Below are positions 1 through 7,462 of a stretch of 40,426 bases of DNA, piece after piece (the first letter of the stretch is position 1; every line of letters begins with the position of its first letter). The stretch is from Burkholderiales bacterium (GTDB lineage Bacteria > Pseudomonadota > Gammaproteobacteria > Burkholderiales > Burkholderiaceae_C). The notes beneath the pieces are model-generated. The model was not told the origin of the DNA and searched no databases. It saw only the letters and a list, made by a program, of their open reading frames with translations. The position numbers and the translations under genes were made by a program. Location: contig JAEKLF010000087.1 of NCBI GenBank assembly GCA_019509985.1, positions 1 to 40,426 on the forward strand, in the 5' to 3' direction.

Positions 1-315
1 TTCTTCGAGCTGGTCAGCGGCCACGCCTCCAACGACCCCGAGCTGATGGAACAGATCCGCCAGGCGCCGCCGGTGCCGACGACATCCATCTACTCCAAGA
101 GCGATGGCGTCGTCGCCTGGCGCTGCAGCGTCAACGAGCCCTCGCCGCTGGCCGAGAACATCGAGGTGCAGGCCAGCCACATCGGCCTGGGCGTGAACCC
201 GATCGCGCTGTATGCGCTGGCAGACCGGCTGGCGCAGCCGGATGGGGAGTGGCAGCCGTTCGAGCCCAAGGGGGCGAGGCGGTGGTTCTACAAGACGCCA
301 GATAGAACGAAATGA
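1..315 (+). CDS. alpha/beta hydrolase, C-terminal fragment
   Basis: This frame is open from the first base, so the gene begins outside the window and only about the last 104 residues are visible. The segment TSIYSKSDGVVAW carries an Asp in the position of the catalytic acid of alpha/beta hydrolases, and QASHIGLG carries the matching catalytic His. The nucleophile elbow lies upstream and is not seen. The C-terminus (ALADRLAQPDGEWQPF) resembles esterase/lipase-like hydrolases common in Burkholderiales. The substrate cannot be told. Base composition is high GC like the genome, in contrast to the toxin-antitoxin pair that follows. Confidence 0.75.
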   Translation, partial: FFELVSGHASNDPELMEQIRQAPPVPTTSIYSKSDGVVAWRCSVNEPSPLAENIEVQASHIGLGVNPIALYALADRLAQPDGEWQPFEPKGARRWFYKTPDRTK

Positions 316-395
316 GTTGCCTGGCGAGTCGCCCTCAGGGTGTACATCCGACTTCAGACTTGAGAATGAGGTCCGGCGTAAACTGACTTCACATC

Positions 396-1103
396 ATGGA
401 CAAGCAACCATCACTTCTAGGCACGGGCATGTACCCGCTCACACGGGCCGCGAGGCTGGTGGGTGTGGAGTCGCGCACAGTTCGCCGATGGTTGAAAGGT
501 TATTCGTGGAAGTACAGCGACGGCCGTAAAGCCTCAGGGCCGCTTTGGACACTGCAGTATGCGAGCGACGAAGAAATTGCCGGCGAGCAAGTGTTGGGCT
601 TTCACGATCTGCTGGAATTGCGCACTGTGGCTCGGTTCATCCAACAAGGCGTCAGTCTAAGAGTCATCCGGGCGACGATCGATATCGCTCGAGAACATCT
701 AGGCGACTACCCTTTGCATTCACGTCGCTTCGTTACTGACGGGCGAAAGATCTTTCTAGAAGCCGTTGAGCGTTCGGGCGAAGACCCAAAGCTGCTTGAT
801 GTACGCAAGAACCAGTTCGCAATAGACGCGGTGATTCGCCCAAGCCTTCTAGAGGGGATCGAATACGGCGACAACACTCACGCTCGACGATGGTTTCCTG
901 TCGCGAAGAAGCGCGTGATCGTGCTTGATCCCAAAGTCCAATTCGGCGAACCCATCATTGCTGACTCGGGTGTACCGACGGACACGCTTGCTGCGGCCTT
1001 CGCCGCCGAGGGTAAAGATGCAGCGAGGGTAGCGCGGCTGTATCGCGTCACACCGCAAGCGGTGAAGGCGGCTGTGGCCTTCGAGCTTCAAATGGCGGCG
1101 TGA
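396..1103 (+). CDS. VapB45-like antitoxin (MerR-like HTH plus DUF433)
   Basis: This 235-residue protein is the likely antitoxin of a type II toxin-antitoxin pair. Residues about 11-35 (YPLTRAARLVGVESRTVRRW) read as a MerR-like helix-turn-helix. The C-terminal part (about 165-233, RVIVLDPKVQFGEPIIADSGVPT onward in pieces) is a DUF433 domain, a winged-helix-like fold found in antitoxins. The size and two-domain layout match the M. tuberculosis VapB45 type as I recall it. It overlaps the toxin start by 4 bases (GTGA), which suggests translational coupling. Antitoxins of this kind usually repress their own promoter. The 80-base upstream gap holds a direct repeat GACTTCA at 350-356 and 385-391, a possible operator. 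The gene is visibly less GC-rich than its neighbours and uses codons ending in A or T more often, which suggests horizontal transfer. Confidence 0.8.
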   Translation: MDKQPSLLGTGMYPLTRAARLVGVESRTVRRWLKGYSWKYSDGRKASGPLWTLQYASDEEIAGEQVLGFHDLLELRTVARFIQQGVSLRVIRATIDIAREHLGDYPLHSRRFVTDGRKIFLEAVERSGEDPKLLDVRKNQFAIDAVIRPSLLEGIEYGDNTHARRWFPVAKKRVIVLDPKVQFGEPIIADSGVPTDTLAAAFAAEGKDAARVARLYRVTPQAVKAAVAFELQMAA

Positions 1104-1501
1104 AATTCCTGTTCGACGCCAATCTCCCGCCCGACCTCGCGCACGCGATCCGCGAGTTGTGTGTAGGAGAACAAGGTGTTGAGGAAGTTGTTCACCTGAC
1201 GGACCGGTTCAAGGGCAATACACCTGACCTTGAATGGATTCCCGCTCTGGGACAAGGCTGGTACATCGTCAGCATCGACAAGTTCGCCAAGAGTCGGGGG
1301 CAGGAGCGTGAGGCGTTGCGCCGCGCGGGTCACACCGTTTACGTGATGGACCCGCAGTGGTCTAAACAAAGGTTTTGGATGCAGTCCGCCAGGCTGGTTC
1401 TCTGGTGGCCGCAGGTACTTGAACACGCCCGGCTGACGGAGGGTGGCAGCTATCGGATTCCCTGGAAGCACTCGTCCATCAAGAAGTTTCAAAGCTTGTA
1501 G
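1100..1501 (+). CDS. VapC45-like PIN-like toxin
   Basis: This 133-residue protein starts at a GTG inside the antitoxin stop. It opens with KFLFDANLPPDLAHAI, the pattern of PIN-like RNases (DUF5615/VapC45 type), in which the early Asp binds the catalytic metal. A second acidic segment, YIVSIDKFAKSR (about 53-64), fits the next metal-ligand strand, and TVYVMDPQW (about 76-84) a third. The C-terminal half, rich in Trp and aromatic residues (RFWMQSARLVLWWPQ), is typical of VapC45-like proteins and differs from short DUF5615 proteins. The expected role is an endoribonuclease neutralised by the upstream protein. RNA target and activity cannot be read from sequence. GC content is low for this genome. 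Confidence 0.75.
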   Translation: MKFLFDANLPPDLAHAIRELCVGEQGVEEVVHLTDRFKGNTPDLEWIPALGQGWYIVSIDKFAKSRGQEREALRRAGHTVYVMDPQWSKQRFWMQSARLVLWWPQVLEHARLTEGGSYRIPWKHSSIKKFQSL

Positions 1502-1527
1502 CTTGAGATGGCCGCGAGTCGATAACC

Positions 1528-2295
1528 GTGCCCTGGACCTTTGCCCACCCGGCGGCCATCCTGCCGCTGCGCTCCCTGTGCCCACGCTGGCTGTCCTGGC
1601 CCGGCCTCATCCTTGGCGCCATGGCGCCCGACCTGAGCTACTACGTCGGCATGCACGGCCCCTGGCGCGCCTTTTGCCACACGCCGATGGGGGTCCTGAC
1701 CGTCTGTCTGCCGGCCAGCCTGCTGTTGCTGGGCCCCATGCTGCGGTGGCCACGCCCGCTGACCGTGCTGCTGCCCGAACCTCACCGGTCGTTGGTGCGC
1801 GGCGAACTGCAGCCGCCGCCGCGAGCGGCTCTCGCGCGTTGGGCGGTCGCCGTGCTCTCCATCTTGCTCGGCGCGGTAACCCACCTGCTGTGGGATCTCT
1901 TCACCCATCCGACGCAGCCGCTCACCGACCTGCTGCCGTGGCTGGCCCGGCCGCTGCAGACCTTCCTGGGCCGGCCGCTGACGGTCGCCCGGCTGCTGCA
2001 GCACCTGAGCACCGTGGCCGGCGCGCTGGTCCTCGCCGTCGCCTACGCCCGGGCGGTGCGCCGGCAGCCGGACCGCGCAGAAGCGCCGGACCCGCGGCGC
2101 GCCCGCGTGCTGTGGGCCTGCCTGGCGGTGGCGCTCGCGGTCGGCGCACTGTCGGCCTGGGCCCTCACGCCCGGCACGCTGCCCGGCTACCCGGTGCGCC
2201 GGCTGGTGCGCACGGTCGTCTGGAGCACCAGCTGCTTCGCCATGCTGTTCGTTGTTGGCAGCCTGGCCTGGTGGCGCCGGTTCGGTGACGCCTGA
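1528..2295 (+). CDS. DUF4184 family membrane protein
   Basis: The start is a GTG giving MPWTFAHPAAILPLRSLCP, which matches the usual 'PFTLSHPAAVLP' opening of DUF4184 proteins. It has 255 residues with about six hydrophobic segments. Conserved polar residues sit in membrane-edge positions: His7, Asp35 (GAMAPDLSYY), His51 (CHTPMG) and the cluster THLLWDLFTHP (His119, Asp123, His127). These look like metal ligands of the fold shared with YdjM-type membrane hydrolases, but no activity is established for DUF4184 to my knowledge. It stands alone between the toxin gene and the clpP-like gene, and the return to about 70% GC marks the right edge of the low-GC patch. Confidence 0.75.
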   Translation: MPWTFAHPAAILPLRSLCPRWLSWPGLILGAMAPDLSYYVGMHGPWRAFCHTPMGVLTVCLPASLLLLGPMLRWPRPLTVLLPEPHRSLVRGELQPPPRAALARWAVAVLSILLGAVTHLLWDLFTHPTQPLTDLLPWLARPLQTFLGRPLTVARLLQHLSTVAGALVLAVAYARAVRRQPDRAEAPDPRRARVLWACLAVALAVGALSAWALTPGTLPGYPVRRLVRTVVWSTSCFAMLFVVGSLAWWRRFGDA

Positions 2296-2358
2296 ACCCC
2301 TCGTACACGCCGCGCCGCATCTCGCGGTAAGGTATCGCCCTTCAACCGGACCTCGCCC

Positions 2359-2958
2359 ATGCAACACCACACCCTCGCCGCCGCCGACGACAAGGCCGCC
2401 AAGAAAGACGCCCCCGAGAAGATGGAAGAGCAGCTGCTCTTCAAGAGCCGCTTCGTCATGGTCTTCGGCGAGATCGACGACAAGATGGCCCACGCCACCT
2501 GCCGCCGCCTGCTGGCGCTCTCCCAGGAGTCCGACGCGCCGATCACGCTGCTGATCTCGTCGCCCGGCGGCCACGTGGAGAGCGGCGACGCCATCCACGA
2601 CATGATCCGCTTCGTGCGCGCGCCGGTCACGACCGTCGGCACCGGCTGGGTCGCCAGCGCCGGCACGCACATCTACCTCGCCGCGCCCAAGAACCGCCGC
2701 TTCGCGCTGCCGAACACGCGCTTCATGATCCATCAGCCCGCGGGCGGCGCCGGCGGCCAGGCCAGCGACATCGCCATCCAGGCCAAGGAGATCCTGCGCG
2801 TGCGCTCGCGGCTCGCCGCCGTCATCGCCAAGGAGACCGGCCAGCCGCTGGAACGCGTGGCCGTCGACATCGAGCGCGACTTCTGGATGAGCGCGGAAGA
2901 GGCGATCGACTACGGCCTGGTATCACGGGTGGTGAACCACCAGTCGGACCTGGCGTGA
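2359..2958 (+). CDS. ClpP-type serine protease subunit, stand-alone
   Basis: This 199-residue protein is a member of the ClpP family. The catalytic triad is intact: Ser100 (GWVASAGT), His125 (MIHQP) and Asp174 (IERDFWMSAEEA). The spacing of 25 and 49 residues equals that of E. coli ClpP (97/122/171). The oxyanion-loop region SSPGGHVESGDAIHDMIR (68-85) is also conserved. A charged, lysine-rich N-terminus (about 11-27) replaces the usual short propeptide. The serine context is GWVASAG where house-keeping ClpP has GQAASMG, so this is probably a paralogue and not the main clpP, which normally sits next to clpX and tig. No ATPase partner is nearby. Expected function: cytosolic degradation of unfolded substrates, alone or with a Clp ATPase encoded elsewhere. 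Confidence 0.88.
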   Translation: MQHHTLAAADDKAAKKDAPEKMEEQLLFKSRFVMVFGEIDDKMAHATCRRLLALSQESDAPITLLISSPGGHVESGDAIHDMIRFVRAPVTTVGTGWVASAGTHIYLAAPKNRRFALPNTRFMIHQPAGGAGGQASDIAIQAKEILRVRSRLAAVIAKETGQPLERVAVDIERDFWMSAEEAIDYGLVSRVVNHQSDLA

Positions 2959-2970
2959 GTCAGTCCCCAG

Positions 2971-3033
2971 GTTCGCTTCACTCCCTGCCCCCCGAGGGGG
3001 CGCCAGCGCCCTTGGGGCGGCCCGGCGGTCGCT
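2971..3033 (+). repeat. GC-rich intergenic repeat, copy A
   Basis: The gap between the clpP-like gene and the hydrolase contains CTGCCCCCCGAGGGGGCG (2985-3002) followed by a CTTGGGGCGGCCCGGCGG segment. The same 18-base core, in opposite orientation and with similar flanks, occurs at 18560-18577. The CCCC-GA-GGGG core can form a hairpin. I recall elements of this type scattered between genes in many Burkholderiales genomes. Copy A ends just before the ATG at 3035, so its 3' part is the ribosome-binding region of the hydrolase, which has no clear AGGAG. Confidence 0.6.
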
Positions 3034-3034
3034 G

Positions 3035-3940
3035 ATGCAGCTCAGCGCCAACGGCGTCAGGATCGAAGTCGACGTCCACGGCCCCGACAGCGGCGAGCCG
3101 CTGCTGATGATCATGGGCCTGGGCATGCAGCTCATCGCCTGGCCCGAAGGCCTGGTCGACGAGTTGGTCGCCAAGGGCTTTCGCGTCATCCGCTTCGACA
3201 ACCGCGACGTCGGCCTGTCGCAGTCCTTCGACCAGCTCGGCCTGCCCAACATCCCGCTGGCCGCGCTGCTGCACACGTTGCGCCTGCCGGTCAAGGCGCC
3301 CTACCAGATCGCCGACCTCGCGCGTGACGCCGTCGGCGTGCTGGACGCGCTGGGCATTGCCAAGGCCCACGTCTGCGGCGCGTCCATGGGCGGCATGATT
3401 GCCCAGCACCTGGGCTTCGCCCACGCCAGCCGCGTCAAGAGCCTGACGCTGATGATGACCACCAGCGGCCACCGCGGCCTGCCCAAGGAGAGCCTCAAGG
3501 TGCGCCGCGCGCTGTTGTCGCGCCCGCGGCCGGCGACGACGCCCGAGCAGAAGCTGGAGAACGTGCTCGACCACTACGTGAGCCTGTACGGCGTCATCGG
3601 CAGCCCCGGCTACCCGCCCGAGCCCAAGGCGCTGCGCGAGCGCATCGCGCGCGGCGTGCGGCGCGCCTTCCGCCCGCAGGCCGTCGCGCGCCAGCTCGTC
3701 GCCATCGCGGCGGACAGCCACCGCGCCGAGCGCCTGCCGCGCATCACCGCCCCCACGCTGGTCATCCATGGCCAGGACGACGCGCTGATCCCGGTGGCCG
3801 CCGCGCATGACCTGGCACGGCGCATCCCCGGCGCGCGGCTGGAGCTCATCCCCGGCTGGGGTCACGACTTGCCCGAGCCACTGTGGCCCCGGCTGGCGGA
3901 CGCGATAGCGGCCATCGCGGCCATCACCACCAAACCCTAG
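3035..3940 (+). CDS. alpha/beta hydrolase
   Basis: This 301-residue enzyme has the complete alpha/beta-hydrolase pattern. The oxyanion-side motif IMGLGMQLIAWP is at 26-37, RFDNRDVGLS at 53-62, the nucleophile elbow GASMGG with Ser117, the acid Asp249 in HGQDDALIP, and His277 in GWGHDLP. The family resembles TAP-like or 3-oxoadipate enol-lactonase-like hydrolases, but the substrate is not predictable. No signal peptide is visible, so it should be cytosolic. Only 9 bases separate it from the DUF885 gene, so the two are likely co-transcribed. Confidence 0.85.
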   Translation: MQLSANGVRIEVDVHGPDSGEPLLMIMGLGMQLIAWPEGLVDELVAKGFRVIRFDNRDVGLSQSFDQLGLPNIPLAALLHTLRLPVKAPYQIADLARDAVGVLDALGIAKAHVCGASMGGMIAQHLGFAHASRVKSLTLMMTTSGHRGLPKESLKVRRALLSRPRPATTPEQKLENVLDHYVSLYGVIGSPGYPPEPKALRERIARGVRRAFRPQAVARQLVAIAADSHRAERLPRITAPTLVIHGQDDALIPVAAAHDLARRIPGARLELIPGWGHDLPEPLWPRLADAIAAIAAITTKP

Positions 3941-3949
3941 GAGCCCACC

Positions 3950-5782
3950 GTGCGCCGACCCGTTCTCAAAACCGTCGGCGCGCTGGTCGCCGTGCTGCTG
4001 CTGGCCGGCGCCGTCTTCGTCGTCAACCTGATCTGGTTCCGGCCCTTCAGCCTGAACCTGTTCTACGAGAAGATCTTCGTCAGCTTCCTGCTCGACAACC
4101 CCGAGCTGATGACCAGCATCGGCATCGCCGAGCAGGTGGGCTACCGGCGCCACAACGCGCACCTGAACGATGAGTCCGACGCCAAGGCCCAGCGCGACTT
4201 CGCCGCCTGGCACGGCTACCTCAACGACCTGCGCGCCTACCCGGTGGAGCGCCAGACGCCCGAGCAGCAGCTCTCCACCCGGGTGCTGACCTGGTTCATC
4301 GACGACCAGTTGGAGGGCGAGAAGTTCCGCTTCCACAACTACCCGGTCAACCAGCTCTTCGGCGTGCAGAACGGCACGCCGGACTTCCTGATCCAGCAGC
4401 ACCGCATCGAGGACCGACGCGGTGCCGAGGACTTCATCGCCCGCCTGGGCGAGGTGGACCGCAAGTTCGGTCAGGTCGTCGAGGGCCTGAAGCTGCGCGA
4501 GGAAAAGGGCATCGTGCCGCCGCGCTTCGTCATCGAGCGCGTGCTGGTCGAGATGCGCGCCTTCGCCGCCCACGCGCCGGCCGACAACCCGCTGTGCGTG
4601 CACTACGCCGCCAAGGTCGACGCGCTGAAGACCTTGGCCGATGCCGAGCGCACCGAGCTGGGCGGCCGCTGCGCGCCGGCCGTGCAGGCCCATGTCATCC
4701 CGGCTTACCGGCAGCTCATCGCCTTCTTCGAGGCGCAGCTCCCGCGTGCCACGACCGACGACGGCGTCTGGAAGCTGCCCGACGGCGCCGCCTTCTACGC
4801 CTGGCGGGTGCGCAGTGAGACCACCACGCGCATGACGCCCGAGCAGGTGCACGCGCTGGGCCTGGCGGAGGTCGCCCGTATCGAGGCGCAGATGGGCGCG
4901 CTGCTGACCGCCCAGCATGAGCTGCAGCCCGGCGAGACCCCCGGCGCGGCGGTCGCGCGGCTCACGCGCGACCCGCGCTTTCTCTACCCCAACACCGACG
5001 CCGGCCGCGAGGCTGCGCTGGCCGAGTACACGCGCATGGTGGCCGACCAGCTGGCACGCTCCAAGGCCGTGTTCGGCCGCCTGCCCAAGGCGCCCATCGA
5101 GGTGAAGCGCGTGCCGCCCTTCAAGGAGAAGACGGCCCCCGGCGCCTACTACCAGGCCCCGGCGATGGACGGCAGCCGCCCGGGCGTGTTCTTCGCCAAC
5201 CTGCGCGACATGAGCCAAGTGCCCAAGTTCGGCATGCGCACCCTGTCCATCCACGAGGGCGTGCCGGGCCACCACTTCCAGATCGCGCTGGCGCAGGAGC
5301 AGCCGGACGGCCCCACCTTCCGCAAGGTGCTGCCCTTCACCGCCTACGACGAGGGCTGGGCGCTGTACGCCGAAAGCCTGGGCACCGAGCTGGGCGTCTA
5401 CAAGGACGACCCCTGGGGCGACCTCGGCCGCCTTCAGGCCGAGATGTTCCGCGCGGTGCGCCTGGTGGTGGACACCGGCATCCACGCCCAGCGCTGGCCG
5501 CGCGAGCAGGCCATCCGCTACATGGTCGACAAGACCGGCATGGCCGAGGGCGAGGTGGTGGCCGAGATCGAGCGCTACATCGTCAACCCCGGCCAGGCCT
5601 GCGCCTACAAGGTCGGCATGCTCAGCCTCCAGGCGGCACGCCAGCGGGCCGAAAAGGCACTGGGCGCCAAGTGGAATGCCGATGCCGAGAAGGCCTTCCA
5701 CGATCTCGTGCTGGCCGGTGGCGCGCTGCCGCTGGCCATCCTGGACGAGCAGGTGGACGCGTGGATCGCCACGCGCCGGTGA
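3950..5782 (+). CDS. DUF885 family metallopeptidase-like protein
   Basis: The 610-residue protein starts at GTG 3950. An N-terminal hydrophobic helix (residues about 9-31) is either an uncleaved signal anchor or a signal peptide, so the body should be periplasmic. DUF885 proteins are gluzincin-like. The zinc motif is HEGVPGHH (435-442), with the third-ligand region FTAYDEGWALYAESL (Glu468). The length fits the family. DUF885 members are often annotated as probable dipeptidases or lipoproteins; the exact substrate is unknown. It lies 9 bases after the hydrolase gene and probably ends at the hairpin near 5856-5895. Confidence 0.88.
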   Translation: MRRPVLKTVGALVAVLLLAGAVFVVNLIWFRPFSLNLFYEKIFVSFLLDNPELMTSIGIAEQVGYRRHNAHLNDESDAKAQRDFAAWHGYLNDLRAYPVERQTPEQQLSTRVLTWFIDDQLEGEKFRFHNYPVNQLFGVQNGTPDFLIQQHRIEDRRGAEDFIARLGEVDRKFGQVVEGLKLREEKGIVPPRFVIERVLVEMRAFAAHAPADNPLCVHYAAKVDALKTLADAERTELGGRCAPAVQAHVIPAYRQLIAFFEAQLPRATTDDGVWKLPDGAAFYAWRVRSETTTRMTPEQVHALGLAEVARIEAQMGALLTAQHELQPGETPGAAVARLTRDPRFLYPNTDAGREAALAEYTRMVADQLARSKAVFGRLPKAPIEVKRVPPFKEKTAPGAYYQAPAMDGSRPGVFFANLRDMSQVPKFGMRTLSIHEGVPGHHFQIALAQEQPDGPTFRKVLPFTAYDEGWALYAESLGTELGVYKDDPWGDLGRLQAEMFRAVRLVVDTGIHAQRWPREQAIRYMVDKTGMAEGEVVAEIERYIVNPGQACAYKVGMLSLQAARQRAEKALGAKWNADAEKAFHDLVLAGGALPLAILDEQVDAWIATRR

Positions 5783-5855
5783 CCCTGCCTCGTCAGACCG
5801 ACGCGGGCGGGCCAGCACTGCAGAAAGCCAGCCGCGCTGAGCGCCTGCGGCGCAC

Positions 5856-5895
5856 GGCCGGGCTTTGAAAGGCCCGCACCGGCGTCGAATTTTTT
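5856..5895 (+). terminator. possible terminator after the DUF885 gene
   Basis: A stem CGGGC...GCCCG with a short internal TTT/AA extension (about 5859-5875) lies inside a weaker GCCGG/CCGGC pairing (5856-5884). It is followed by a run of six T at 5890-5895. The T run is a few bases further from the inner stem than usual, so the outer pairing must form for a classical terminator. It sits about 75 bases after the DUF885 stop. Confidence 0.4.
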
Positions 5896-5963
5896 GACAG
5901 CTGCCATCCGGCTGCGGCGGTGGCGTCGACCCAAACCGAACGCCATCAAGTACTTGCCGCTCA

Positions 5964-5980
5964 CGGCACGGGTTATGCGC
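5964..5980 (+). promoter_or_regulatory. candidate sigma-54 promoter for the PEP-CTERM gene
   Basis: The sequence CGGCACGGGTTATGCG has GG at 5965-5966 and GC at 5977-5978 with exactly ten bases between. It matches the -24/-12 sigma-54 consensus TGGCACG-N4-TTGC except for the first base of each block. It lies about 90 bases before the start codon at 6068. PEP-CTERM genes in betaproteobacteria are known to be driven by RpoN with the PrsK/PrsR two-component system, which raises the prior. An imperfect hairpin (GGCCTTGCGGCC flanked by GCGCA/TGCGC) lies directly downstream. Confidence 0.5.
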
Positions 5981-6067
5981 GCATCCGGCCTTGCGGCCTG
6001 CGCGAGCCTCGTGCCGGTTTTGCAGGTCAACCGCGGCCGCCCCCCGGCCTCGACAGGAGTGCCACCG

Positions 6068-6663
6068 ATGCCCAGCCCTTCCAGGTTCAAGCCCGCCGCC
6101 CGGCTCGCGCTCGCGGCTTGCGCTGCCCTCGCGTTCGCGGCGCCCGCCTCGGCCACCATCGTCTCGGGCGCGGTCACCGGGGGCAACACCGGCGGCTGTT
6201 CGTCAAGCTCGGCGTGCCGCTGACCGGCTCCACGCCGGCCAACACGGTCGGCAACGACAACTTCCAGTCGCCCAACCTGTTCGGCTTCGACGAGAGCCAG
6301 AACATCCTGCTCGCCTCCGCCTTGAGCATGGACGTGGGCGGCTCGGTCGCGGCGGGCACCCAGGTGGCCAGCCACTACATCTTCTTCGACCCGCTCCAGA
6401 CCGGCCACGTCATCGGCACCGTCGACTTCGACTCCGACGTCACCTACCTGAACCCCGGCAATCGCGGCCTGGAGGCGGGCGACTCGGTGACCATCAGCGG
6501 CGTGCGCCAGATCAACTTCGACACCTTCGCCTCGTCGCCTGGCGACTACGTGCGCGTCATCACCGCCTTCTCGCCCGGCGCGACCGTGCCGGAGCCGGTG
6601 TCGGTTGCGTTGGTGCTCACCGCACTGGCCGGCGCGGGCATCGCCCGCCGCCGTCGCGGCTGA
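6068..6663 (+). pseudogene. PEP-CTERM sorting-domain protein, frameshifted
   Basis: The start ATG 6068 has AGGAG at 6055-6059 and encodes a signal peptide (MPSPSRFKPAARLALAACAA and on to ASA) followed by TIVSGAVTGGNTGG. The frame then runs into a stop at 6221-6223. The expected continuation (FVKLGVPLTGSTPANTVGND, FGFDESQNILL, VASHYIFFDP) is in the next frame and runs to 6663. It ends in VPEPVSVALVLTALAGAGIA plus an RRRR tail, a clear PEP-CTERM anchor for exosortase processing. One missing base between 6196 and 6197 (GGCGGC|TGTTCG) restores a 198-residue protein. The product would be an exported protein cut by exosortase and linked to the surface or matrix. The break may be a sequencing error, a true mutation or phase variation. 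Confidence 0.8.
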
Positions 6664-6681
6664 GCTTCAAAGGTCGGGCGG

Positions 6682-7374
6682 TCAGGCTGGGGCAGTGCTG
6701 CTGGCCTGGCCGAGCTGCTCGACGGCTGCATAAGCCTTGACCGCGGCGCCCGCCTCGGCGCTGCGCCCGCTGTTCGCGGCGCTTTCGGCCAGCTTCGCGG
6801 CTGCTTTTTCGGCCGCCAGCTTGACGTCGTAGGCCGTCTGCTCCTGCGGAGAGACCGTGCCGTCTTCATTGACGTCGGCCGGCTCGTAGGTGCGGGTGCT
6901 GCTGCCGGCACTCGCGCTGGCTGGGGCGCCGGCGGCCGGGCCACCGGCCGCCGCGCCTGATGCAGCCGCCAGCGGCTGGCCGCCTGCGGGCGCTGCGCCG
7001 TGCGGACGTCCGGCGCCACTCGCCGTGCCTGCGGCATTCGCGCCATCTGCGGGCGATGCCGCCGGCGTTTCGGCCTTGAATTCCTGCGGGATCGCGCGAC
7101 CGTCGCCATCGCTGCCTACCTTGGCAAGCGCCGTCTGAGCACCCGACGCCGCCTCGCTGGCCGTATCTGCGCCCTGCGCCGCCTGCGCGCGCCTGGCACC
7201 TTCAGCCGAAATCTTGACGACTGCGGCCTGCGGGGCGTCAGCGGCCAGGTCAGCCTTGCTGCCGCCGTCCAGCGCTTTGGGGGGCTTTTCGGCGTCCGGG
7301 CGCTCGGTCTGGCCCGAGTGCACGGTGCCGAACAAGGAACTGGCCTGAGCTTGCGTGTTGAAGGTGGGAATCAT
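6682..7374 (-). CDS. Ala-rich EF-hand protein of unknown function
   Basis: This 230-residue protein has no recognised overall family. Residues 167-178 (DVNEDGTVSPQE) form a perfect 12-residue EF-hand calcium loop with Asp/Asn/Asp at positions 1, 3 and 5, Gly at 6, Val at 8 and Glu at 12. A second, degenerate EF-like stretch (SDGDGRAIPQEF) lies at 88-99. The middle (105-160) is low-complexity Ala/Gly/Pro, and the C-terminus (185-210) is an Ala/Lys/Glu helix. No signal peptide is seen; the start MIPTFNTQAQASSLFG resembles small cytosolic or flagellar-type Burkholderiales proteins. The start has GGAG 9 bases upstream. A CAGGGGC/GCCCCTG inverted repeat (7384-7412) lies in the leader and partly abuts this site. 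It is convergent with the PEP-CTERM gene. Confidence 0.6.
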   Translation of the reverse strand: MIPTFNTQAQASSLFGTVHSGQTERPDAEKPPKALDGGSKADLAADAPQAAVVKISAEGARRAQAAQGADTASEAASGAQTALAKVGSDGDGRAIPQEFKAETPAASPADGANAAGTASGAGRPHGAAPAGGQPLAAASGAAAGGPAAGAPASASAGSSTRTYEPADVNEDGTVSPQEQTAYDVKLAAEKAAAKLAESAANSGRSAEAGAAVKAYAAVEQLGQASSTAPA

Positions 7375-7462
7375 GCGCGGCTCCAGGGGCTTCGCCGGTT
7401 TTTCGGCCCCTGTGGACGGGGGCTGAAGCAGCTTTACAAAGTAGTCACGCGCCCAAGTTGCA

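Noticed and set aside
2978..5818. Minus-strand open frame of about 946 codons opposite the hydrolase and DUF885 genes.
   Set aside because: High-GC antisense frame with no domain, no ribosome site and biased composition; both opposite genes have full catalytic motifs.
7384..7412. CAGGGGC/GCCCCTG hairpin as a terminator for the copper chaperone gene.
   Set aside because: No T-run follows on the minus strand, and it lies right at the leader of the next gene; at most a leader structure.
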